A stretch of DNA of 64,000 nucleotides from Bretschneidera sinensis (lineage: Eukaryota > Streptophyta > Magnoliopsida > Brassicales > Akaniaceae): contig CM043700.1 of NCBI GenBank assembly GCA_023935145.1, forward strand, positions 106,146,400 to 106,210,399, read 5' to 3'. Below, in pieces: positions 55,633 through 64,000 of this stretch. Both the position numbers and the translations under genes were made by a program. The notes beneath the pieces were generated by a model that saw nothing but the letters and a program-made list of their open reading frames with translations, searched no databases and was not told the DNA's origin. Every line of letters starts with the position of its first letter. The stretch's first letter is position 1.

Positions 55633-56945
55633 TGTTGCGCGATTATCTACCTAAATAAATAAGCAAATAATCGTACTAGTTTTACTTGCAAGTGCACAAG
55701 GTCAACAATGTAGTATAGTGTGCTAAAGCAAGGTCATCTCCACAAGGATTGGTAAAGTTCGGTTTTAGAATTAGTTTCTTTAAATAAAAAGAAATAAAAT
55801 AACTGTTGTGTGCGATTTGATAATAATAAAGACATAGGGCTGTGATATCCACCACTAGTCATACTTTCCCAATTGTATAATGTATCGATGCATTAGCCTT
55901 ATCATGTATACCTAATGGTAGCCAACCTAAGGGCATGGTATCTACTCTTTAAGCTATTGATTTTCCTATGCAACGAGTTAGGCATGGTATCTACTCTAAC
56001 TCTTTTCTTCCTTAAGAGATTCAGCATGGTATCTGCTTGAGTTGTTCCTTAAGAAAGCATGCATACTATGAAAATCGACAACCACATGAGACCTAAGGCA
56101 TGGTATCTACTCCCAGTTTCCCATGTTGATTGATCCAAGAATCCAGTGTGGATATCTTTTGTTACTAATGTTAGACCCAGGACTCGATCATCCAAATTGA
56201 TCTAACTAACCAATCCATACCACATGCATACGTTGGCCATACACATACATATAAGGAATTTAAATAAGCACAGACATTAATCAAGTTAAGCAACACAATA
56301 AAGGCTATTGGCAAAGATTTATCAATGAATAAATATATGAGAAAGCATAACTAGGGCTTCAATCGAGCCCTATAAGAAAGTTAGTTACACATGCTGTCTA
56401 AAAACATCATATATAAACTAAACATAAAGAGAAGAATAAACCCGAGAGAAGAGGTGTCAATTCTCTCCCAAAGCTTAAAACTCCAAGTAAAAGCTAAGAG
56501 AAGTGTTCTCTAAGTTATCATTGGTTGTGTGCGCTTTACAGGTGTATTTATAGGGCTTGAAGAGTCCTAGAAGGTGCAGGAAACCCTAAACTTCCTAAAC
56601 CATTCAAACTCTTTTATTTCCAAAATAGGGTTCTACAGTTTACTGTTCACACCCATACATGTGCACTCGATCGCACGCGTCTTACGCTCGATCCTTCTTG
56701 TGTGCGCACAATCGCACTGTTGTGCTCGATCGCATTGCATGGTGTGATCGATTGTATTTTCTCCAGAGGCTGCTCCAGGAATTCCAGGTTTTTTCCTTTA
56801 AGTGCCAAAACTGCTTCTTTTCTTCCAAGACCCTATAAACACATGTAAAACACACAAATGAACTAAAATGAACTAAAATAACATAACTAATGACCTAATA
56901 AATGTAAATAAGGGGGCTTAAATATGAATATTTAAGCACCTATCA
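55633..56945 (-). repeat. Element D 5' LTR
   Basis: Pairs with 50115-51446; motif array 56661-56755, TATA-like box (minus) 56545-56552. Followed by TSD catat. Confidence 0.92.
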
Positions 56946-56950
56946 CATAT

Positions 56951-57264
56951 TTCTATAAACAACTTAGAAACATGTTTTAGGATCTTCAATCATAAATCAA
57001 CTTGTTTTGATGATCATGGACTAGCCATAGAAAATCATATTTTAAAAGATAATTTTGTGGTTTAGGATGCTAAAGCATGTTATAATTGTTATGGATATTA
57101 TATGATGATATAAATGGGTTTAAGTTTCTATTTTTTGTAAAATGCGCACTCCATGACATAATTCCAGGATGATACACATGTTAATGTGTCTTTTATCCAT
57201 GATATTAATATTCTATATGCTTTATAATTGAGATCTCCATGATTATATGCTTAAATTGATGTGA
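56951..57264. other. Continuation of the diverged repeat between D and E
   Basis: AT-rich, no ORF. It joins 50114 after removal of D and leads into the target of solo LTR E. Confidence 0.5.
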
Positions 57265-57453
57265 ATTAGTGATAAGTGCTTAAATATTCATATTTAAGCC
57301 CCTTAATTTACATTTATTAAGCTTTTTATTTACATATTTTATTATGTTTTACTTCATTTTTATGTTCTCCGTGTTTATTATAGGCTTATGAAGAAAATGA
57401 AGCATATTTGAAGCTTTAAAGGAGGAAAAAAACTGAAGATCTGGAAAATGCTA

Positions 57454-57567
57454 GTGCGATCAAGTGCAACATGGTCGCGATCGAGCACACAAGCAATCGT
57501 GCACACATATAGAAGGCTCGAGCGCACCCATGCGCTCGAGCACAGAAGCAAGTGATCTAGCGCACAC
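57454..57567 (+). promoter_or_regulatory. GATCGAGCGCAC-type array in solo LTR E
   Basis: GTGCGATCAAGTGCAAC, TCGCGATCGAGCACAC, CAATCGTGCACAC, CTCGAGCGCACC, TGCGCTCGAGCACAG and GATCTAGCGCACAC. More diverged than in B and D. Confidence 0.5.
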
Positions 57568-57871
57568 GCACAGAGAGGCGGCAGAACCAGTTTTGGAAAG
57601 CTTTCTTCCGGACCTATTTTGGAAATTAGAGTTTCGAGGCACTCTTAGAACCCTATATATAGTCTTATAAAACACAGAAAATAGATTCCTTCTTTTATCT
57701 TTTACTTTTGCTTGAAGTGGTAAGCTTTGGAGAGGAATTGACGACTCGACTCCATAGTATTCTTCGAGTTTTATATTTTCTATTCAGTTTATGTTATGAT
57801 GATGTTTATCTTAGACAGCATGTGTAACTAACTTACTAATAGAGCTCGATTGAAGCCCTAGTTATGCTTTC

Positions 57872-57873
<2 letters not shown>

Positions 57874-57927
<54 letters not shown>
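57874..57927. repeat. (AT)27 microsatellite
   Basis: Uninterrupted AT repeat inside solo LTR E. Confidence 0.95.
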
Positions 57928-57930
<3 letters not shown>

Positions 57931-58660
57931 TTGATTATCTTTGCAAATAGCCATGTTATGATGCTTTAATTAATTAATGCATGTTTTATTGAATTCCTCA
58001 TATATGTGTGTCTAATCAACGTATGTATGTGATATGGATTAGTTAGTTAGATCAATTTGGATGACCGAGTTCTAGGTCTGACAATAGTGATAAAAGAAAT
58101 CCACGCCAGATTCTTGGGTTAATCAACATGAGAAACTGGGAGTATATACCATACCCTAGGTCTCGTGTGGTTGTCGATTTCCACAAATCTTATGCTCTCT
58201 TAAGGAACAACTCAGTATACACCATGATGAATCCCTTAAGAAAGAAAAGAGTTAAAGTAGATACCATGCCTAACTCGTTGCTTAGGGAAATCAATAACTT
58301 AAGGAGTAGATACCATGCCCTTAGGTTGACAACCATTAGGTATTCATAGTAGGGCTAGAGCATTGGCATATTACTCATTGGGAAAGTATGATTAGTGGTG
58401 GATATTAAAGCCCTATGTTCTTATTATTATTAATTCACACTCAACAGTTACTTCTATCTTCTTATATTGAGAAACTGATTCTAAAACGAAATTCACCAAT
58501 CCCTGTGGAAATGATCTCGCACTTGCACACTATGCTACTATTGACCTTGTGTACTTGCAAGAAAAACTATACGATTATTTGCCTATTAATTTAGGTAGAT
58601 AAACGCACAACAAGTAGTTGTTGCCCATCCCATGATATCATGACAAAGCTTCTGTTTTGA

Positions 58661-59137
58661 TTGAAAACATGTTATCTTATCAAAGCAATCCAGAAAGGGA
58701 AGCAAAAGGTGTCGATGCCTTCAAACAAACCACAAAGTCTGGCAGATTATGCCACAAAAACCCAAAAACCTATCCAACCAAACACCCCACAAAAACAAAA
58801 CAACAGGTTTATACCTCTTGGAGAATTCTCAAATCTCTCTCCTCAAACATATGCCCAAACAGTATCCTCCCAACAACCTAGCCAATACGTCCAAAAGCCA
58901 TATCAAGAATATATCCGATGTACAAGCATTGACAAGCCCACCAAGGACATTGATATTATAAATGATTATGTTTATACTAACCAAGTTTTCCTTGCAGGTT
59001 TCAATTTTATTCCTGAGGATGCCAAAAAAACCGAAAAATTTTATGAAGTCATACTGATTGACACTCAATCAGTAGAAATAACTCATACAAAAGACCCAAC
59101 AGATCCCAATTTACTTTATATATTACTATGGGAATGA
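58661..59137 (+). CDS. Unassigned 158-codon ORF, possibly a retroelement or pararetrovirus-like fragment
   Basis: ATG at 58661, stop at 59135-59137. The first 90 residues are K/Q/P/S-rich and look disordered (KPIQPNTPQKQNN, FIPLGEFSNLSPQTYAQTV). The second half looks folded: PEDAKKTEKFYEVILIDTQS, then VEITHTKDPTDPNLLYIL. The FYE..L.DT.SVEITHT.D..D pattern reminds me of polyprotein segments in plant pararetrovirus-like or retroelement sequences, but I cannot name the family from memory. The ORF ends abruptly and no other pol-like domain follows, so it may be a truncated fragment. It begins about 50 bases after solo LTR E and has no equivalent in the second copy of the surrounding repeat. Confidence 0.35.
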   Translation: MKTCYLIKAIQKGKQKVSMPSNKPQSLADYATKTQKPIQPNTPQKQNNRFIPLGEFSNLSPQTYAQTVSSQQPSQYVQKPYQEYIRCTSIDKPTKDIDIINDYVYTNQVFLAGFNFIPEDAKKTEKFYEVILIDTQSVEITHTKDPTDPNLLYILLWE

Positions 59138-59230
59138 AGTCAATTTATTTTCTTTTTTAATTGCTATAGATATATTATTTACTTGCTTTGGATTGTTTAT
59201 CTATTTACTTTATTTATATTTTTTTTTTAA

Positions 59231-59455
59231 TTTTTAGAATATAAGTCGAGGTTAGACACTTTTTATTTATTGTTATTTCCTTATAATTTCAGTTTATTAT
59301 TTTAATTTTTGGAATGTAAGCTGTGGTTAGGCACCTTTATATTTCTCGCTATTTTCTTGTAATTTTTTTTTCTATTATCGTGGGATATAAGTCGTAGTTA
59401 AGAACTTTTCATTTCTTACTATTTCCTTGTAACAATATTTTACTTTTCTCACGTT
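59231..59455. repeat. Three diverged units of about 80 bp
   Basis: Units contain AATATAAGTCGAGGTTAGAC, AATGTAAGCTGTGGTTAGGC and ATATAAGTCGTAGTTAAGA, each followed by TATTTYCTTGTAA-like sequence. Related units appear at 62520-62645. Confidence 0.7.
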
Positions 59456-60490
59456 ATTACTTCCTTGATCATTGTTATGGATGGAGGCTCTTGATTGTGT
59501 GATCATAATAATATATGCAAATTATCATCTCATTACATTGTGTGCTTGCGTGACTATTGCAAAGAAATAATCAATTAAAAAAGAATCCATTAATATGCAG
59601 GGGTATGGACTAACATCGTCGAGGCCTAAGCACACTTGGGGTGCTCATTCATAACCTTTCCATTGCATACCCAATCTTTGAACCTGAATTTCTATAATAA
59701 ATCATGACCAGTGGCTATATGGTTTATTGGTTCTTAAAACCAAGTTACAACTCCTTAATGTGATTATCCACTAATGGCCTTATGTCATTGGTACGCCCCT
59801 CAAAATGACCCTTGGATAATTCATTAAAAAGGATCTATATCCATTTGGATTGTCCCTCCGTTTTGTCCCTTTTGATATTGACACTCGGAATGTTAAGTGG
59901 AAAAATAGTGAAGCTTGAATTCACGTATCCACAATGTGCAACATCACTTATTGTTTCAGTGGGTCTTTCTTGCTCTTAGTTGGCTAACTTTATGACCATG
60001 TCACGTTGCTTGATTGCTAGTGAAAAATTAGGGCACAACAATGTCCCTATATTTTCTTTAGGTTTCACTAATCAAACTTGAAAGGAATTTCACAATTAAA
60101 AAACCAACTGCTACCCACTTACTCGACTCTTTCTTGCTTCCATCATATAGTTTACCCACAAAGCTTATTGGTTTCTTCTCTGCAAAACCATGGTCATACA
60201 TGTGGTTTTTTGTTTCCTTATGCGAGAACCACTCGATTTTGAAATCATAGGCTTTTAGGCTTGAAATTATAGGCTTTTAGGCTAATTAAAGGTAAAAATG
60301 ATGGCCTTAATCACATAATCCGAAGCTTCCAGTTAGAAACCTAAGACTTCTATTCTCAAAAACCTTAAGTAGGCTTGTTCTTTCTTGAAACCACAGCTTT
60401 GGGGATAGAAATTATAGGCTCTCAACCTCAAAGTTATAGGATTCTAAGCCAGTCAAAAGCAAGATTGATGGTTGTAGACACTTAATTTTG
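59456..60490 (+). repeat. Diverged LTR-like repeat, copy 1 end
   Basis: Collinear with 62650-63400. Shared landmarks: TCGAGGCCTAAGCACACTTG and TCGAGGTCTAAGCATTGGTG; GTGCTCATTCATAACCTT and GTGCTCACTTATAACCTT; CTTAAAACCAAGT; AATGGCCTTATGT; TTTGGATTGTC. The style (many short direct phrases about a page of noncoding sequence) recalls long LTRs of Tat/Ogre-type elements, but no internal region is seen. No gene. Confidence 0.6.
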
Positions 60491-60814
60491 TACAATTTCT
60501 TAAATGATAATCCATTATCTTGGTACTCTATGAAAACATCAAAGATGATAAGGTGTCATGGTAGATTGAGGTTCATTTTTTGTTGAGTTCAAATGCTTAC
60601 CATGTCAAGGGTTGATTGATACGTGAGAATAGGAGAATTCTTAAGCTATAAAAGATAATTTTCCAAAAAGACTCATTTTCATTGTTTTAAGAACCTAACT
60701 TTCGAGCCTTATAAATTTTTATCTCGGTCACTTGAGAACCTATCCTTATCTAGACCAATAGAATTTTTAATTATCTTTTCAATAATATATTATAGGTCTT
60801 GATCCGATAAAAGA
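60491..60814. other. Spacer between repeat copies
   Basis: AT-rich, no ORF or recognised element; may be the poorly conserved end of copy 1. Confidence 0.4.
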
Positions 60815-63640
60815 TAGGTCTCATTTAAAATCCTTGACGTATTTACATATTCCACTACTTGGAATTGAAATAATACTCTCTAATATTTTCAAAAAGTCCA
60901 GACATGCATCTAAACTCGTCTGGATGATTTAGAATGGTCCATTCCAAGTGAGGGTCCAAAATTTGCCTCTTTTCTTAATTAATGTAGGAATTAAATTTGG
61001 AAAATCATTAAACACTTGTCTATTCTCTCTAGAACAGCCAAATATTATTCCTAACCCTAGGAAGACATCCAAACCTATATAAATATTATCCTTTCAACTT
61101 TAGAAGAGATGGTTTTTTCATATCTTTGAATAGAGCTTTCATAATTGAGAGAGTAAACACCTAAATTTTAGATTTTTGCTTCCTCTACCAAAACACAAAC
61201 CCTAGCTTCCAAACATTCATCTAATATATAAAAAGCATCCCTCACTCAATACTTAACCAAGATACTTCATTAAAAATGTCTTATTTTTATGTTTCATCAA
61301 CCCTTTGGTGATGGTAAATGATGGAAAATGCCCAGTTTGTTCATCAATCAATCGCAAAGCAACGATGTCTTCTTGAAAGTTCTAAGGAGATAACAATCAA
61401 ATTTCAAATAAGGAGAAGAGTCATTTACCTTCTAATTTCGTGAAAACTTACTTAAGAAAGATTCAAGAAAGCAATTTGTGGATCTTTGTAAGAGTTTTAC
61501 GTACAATCAAGGTATAAACTTAAGTAAACTTTCTTGTATATTTATGTTTGTTAATTTGATAATTTGATTTTACTAGTTTGTTTGGTGTTTTGATTTGTGT
61601 TTAACATTGTTTTTATGATCTAAAGTCATTCATATGTGATTATATAAACTTGTTTGAGTGTTCTTAAGTTCTAAATTCTAGATTTGAGTATTTGAATAAA
61701 AAAAACTGATAATAGAATAAATCTAATCTTCAAAGTGTCGGTTTATAGTGATCTGCCACTTTGAAGTCGCGGTTAAGTTTCCCCTCCACTTTGAAATCGC
61801 GACCAAGCCTTCTTTTTTCCTATTTTGATTTGTTTCATTTATTTATTTCCTTTGATATGTCTACTTGTTTGCATGAATTTTAACATGTTTATATGACTCA
61901 TATGACACCTAAAAACTCCACAATTATATGAATTAGGGTTCATCATGCATTGATATTGTTTTTTATTCAAATGTAAGTTTGTGCTTGATTATGTGCTTCT
62001 ATATGCTCATTTATCTTTGATTGACTCTTTAATTATTACTGTGATGTTTCTTGGGTTAGTATGATGATTTAAATATGTTAAAGTCTCTACCTTTTATCTT
62101 TCTTTCATGTTTTCATGTTTCCTTTGATGTCTATGCTTGGTTTAAATCCTCATTAAAGCTCGCATGTTAGTTTGGTTGGTTATTTGCATTCCCATGCTCT
62201 TGAATGATCAATTTGCATGAGTAAAATTATTGCCTTGCCATGATTTGCGTGCTTGTATTTCCTTGGATGATCAATCATATGCTTTTCATCTTTTATGTGA
62301 TCCCATATGGTGTTATGTTTGCTCACATATATTCAATTCTCATATGTTAGATTGCTTACACTTGTGTTTGGTATCTATGCTATCTTTCATGTTAAATCTG
62401 TGGTGGAGTGTTGATTAATTGAGATAATTAGTTACTTTTTTGTTTAATATATTGATCATGGATTTCCTTTATGCACTTATGGATGGTTAATTTTTTATCA
62501 CTTTCATATCAGTTGTTTGTAATGTAACGTCATGGCTAGGAAATTTTTGTATTTTCTTTTATTTAAAACTTTTATTTTAATTTTTGTGATGTAAGTTGCG
62601 ACTAGTCACTTTTCAATTTTAGAATTTTCGATGTAATCTCAATTTAGTTTCTCGTACTCTTAACTGCTATGGATGGATTATGTTGTCATTGTATGATCAT
62701 CTTTTGTGTGTGCCTACATATTCATTGTGTGCATGTTTGATCACTCAGACAAAGAAAAATAATTAATTGATAATTAATAAACATAAATATAATCCATTTG
62801 AAATGCAAGAGTAAGGGATAGGTCCCTCGAGGTCTAAGCATTGGTGGCGTGCTCACTTATAACCTTCTCACTGCGTACCAAATCTCCGAACCCATGAATC
62901 TCGACTCTCAATTGACCAATGGCTAAAGATTTCTTGGTCCTTAAAACCAAGTAGTGACTCTTCGATGTAATTACCCGCCAATGGCCTTATGTAGTTGGGA
63001 CGTCCATCGACAACCTTTTGGATAGTCCATTGAAGAGAAGATATGTGCCTTTGGATTGTCTTTTCGATTTGTCCCTTATGATATGTTCATATCACAATTT
63101 GAGTGGTGACCATAAGGTACCACCTCGTATCCTACAACAGCCTTATATAATCATAGAAACCTTAGCTTTTTATTTTCAAAACCCTTTAGAAAGCTTTTTA
63201 ACTTTATAGCTATAAGTGGAAGCCACTTATGCTTGGAGTCACTAGCTTTGAGGCTCGAAATCATAGGTTTCGAGGCCAATCAAGAGTAAGATAGGCAACC
63301 TTACATAATCATATAAGCTTCATGTTTTCCAAACCCTTGGCTAACTTATTCATGCTTAGAACCATAAACTTCTAGGCCAATCACAAGTAACACTGACCGT
63401 CTCAACAATTTCAAGATTCTGTCCATATCCACAAAGCATGAAGACAAGGCTTCCTTCTATAGGTTTCTTTAGAAGGTTTCCACTTTTATATCTCAAGCAG
63501 AAACCAAAGTTCCATTGGTATCTTAAAGTAGGAAGCATCAGGCTTCCATTCATATATTCCATTAAAAAAATTTCAAACTTTATAGTCACAAGTCTTGACT
63601 CTTTCCAACCATATGAACACAATTTTCAGTTCATATGATC
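60815..63640 (+). repeat. Diverged LTR-like repeat, copy 2
   Basis: The first half matches 48990-50114 and the second half matches 59231-60490, in the same order and orientation, with no large insertions. It therefore shows that the pieces of copy 1 on both sides of D and E belong together. A short doublet CCACTTTGAAGTCGCGGTTA / CCACTTTGAAATCGCGACCA lies at 61757-61807. Confidence 0.6.
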
Positions 63641-64000
63641 CACACATTCATTTAGTTGTAAGCTTTTATTATATAAAAATTTGGTTATAACTTTCACTAT
63701 ACATTAAAAGTTGTTAGCACCCCATGAACAATTAATGGAATCTGAAACTAATTCATATTATTAACAACACTATCAGGTTTTTAAAAGGGAAAACATTCTC
63801 TTACTGGTTCTAATTATGCCCCAACTATATATCCACTCTTAGTGAAATCAATTGTTGGTTCTAGGTTACTAGAGGCGTAGTTTCATTTATTAGAGACATG
63901 GTTTTATTTATTTGAGCTATGGTTTCATTCTTTTGGAGGGTTACTATGGTTTCATAGGTTCTCACTATACCTAACTTGAGGTTTCAGCAAAGGGATTTGC
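63641..64000. other. AT-rich sequence to the window edge
   Basis: No gene. A short run of related phrases around 63890-63950 (TAGTTTCATT, TGGTTTTATT, ATGGTTTCATT) looks like a small degenerate tandem repeat. Confidence 0.4.

Larger units (their letters stand above)
50115..56945 (-). mobile_element. Element D: non-autonomous Athila-like element, same family as B
   Basis: A 6.8-kb minus-strand element with LTRs of about 1320 bp homologous to those of B, perfect TSD catat, a diverged tRNA-Asp-type primer site, broken gag, an almost intact protease frame, no RT/RNase H/integrase, the 49-bp block and the noncoding tail. It shows the original state of several regions that have decayed in B. It inserted into the older repeat that starts at 48990. 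Confidence 0.92.
57270..58612 (+). mobile_element. Element E: solo LTR of the B/D family
   Basis: TGATAAGTGCTTAAATATTC...AAACGCACAACA, 1343 bp, collinear with the LTRs of B and D, with no internal region on either side. Flanks attag and agtag match at four of five bases, fitting an aged TSD. It carries a motif array at 57454-57567, a TATA-like TATATATA at 57654, and an expanded AT microsatellite (57874-57927) where B has only CATATATATTC. Formed most simply by recombination between the two LTRs of a full element. Confidence 0.88.

Noticed and set aside
62230..62418. 62-codon Cys/His-rich ORF
   Set aside because: No regular zinc-binding spacing and no relative in the paralogous repeat copy; lies in old repeat sequence.
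63356..63622. 88-codon minus-strand ORF
   Set aside because: Within the second repeat copy; the matching region of copy 1 (60100-60480) has no equivalent frame.

Overview
This window is a nest of transposable elements from a flowering-plant nuclear genome. The evidence is plant-type LTR retrotransposons (Athila-like, Tekay/Del-like chromovirus, Tnt1/Tork-like copia) with primer sites matching tRNA-Asp and initiator tRNA-Met, a LINE-type relic, very AT-rich spacers and long microsatellites. A eudicot is my guess; the species cannot be named from the sequence. I found no intact host gene, no rRNA or tRNA gene and no CRISPR. Almost every long reading frame is retroelement gag/pol, usually broken by stops and frameshifts.

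Layout. 1-800: relic of a LINE-type reverse transcriptase C-terminus and RNase H. 1168-25116: an old minus-strand chromovirus (element G, about 9.5 kb of its own sequence) split by two later plus-strand insertions. Element A (1509-8736) sits in its left LTR with a perfect TSD, and element B (12096-19310) sits in its integrase zinc-finger coding region. 25117-33616: unassigned AT-rich sequence holding two short exon-like blocks, then two related LTR-like repeats, the inner one inside the outer, the inner containing tandem arrays. 33617-41754: element C, a relative of A. 42021-48140: element F, a complete but decayed minus-strand copia element with TSD tttat. 48990-64000: an old, diverged, repeated LTR-like sequence into which element D (50115-56945, minus, same family as B, TSD catat) and solo LTR E (57270-58612) have inserted. 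An unexplained 158-codon ORF lies at 58661-59137.

How the parts relate. A, B, C and D share one non-autonomous plan: LTR, tRNA-Asp-like primer site, gag, an Athila-type protease with a DLGAS active site (changed in B and C), no usable reverse transcriptase, RNase H or integrase, a 49-bp near-invariant block, a roughly 1.2-1.4 kb noncoding tail with three copies of a polypurine-like AAGTTTGGGGGTA, then the 3' LTR. A and C also share the same TAG stop and the same truncation point early in reverse transcriptase. They therefore look like descendants of an already pol-deleted parent mobilised by another element's enzymes.

The most striking unexplained feature is a CpG-rich cluster of TGCGATCGATCGCA / GATCGAGCGCAC motifs. 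It lies upstream of the TATA-like box in the LTRs of A, B, C, D and E, and a short version recurs in the 5' leaders of B and D. It looks like a shared promoter/enhancer or silencing-target module.
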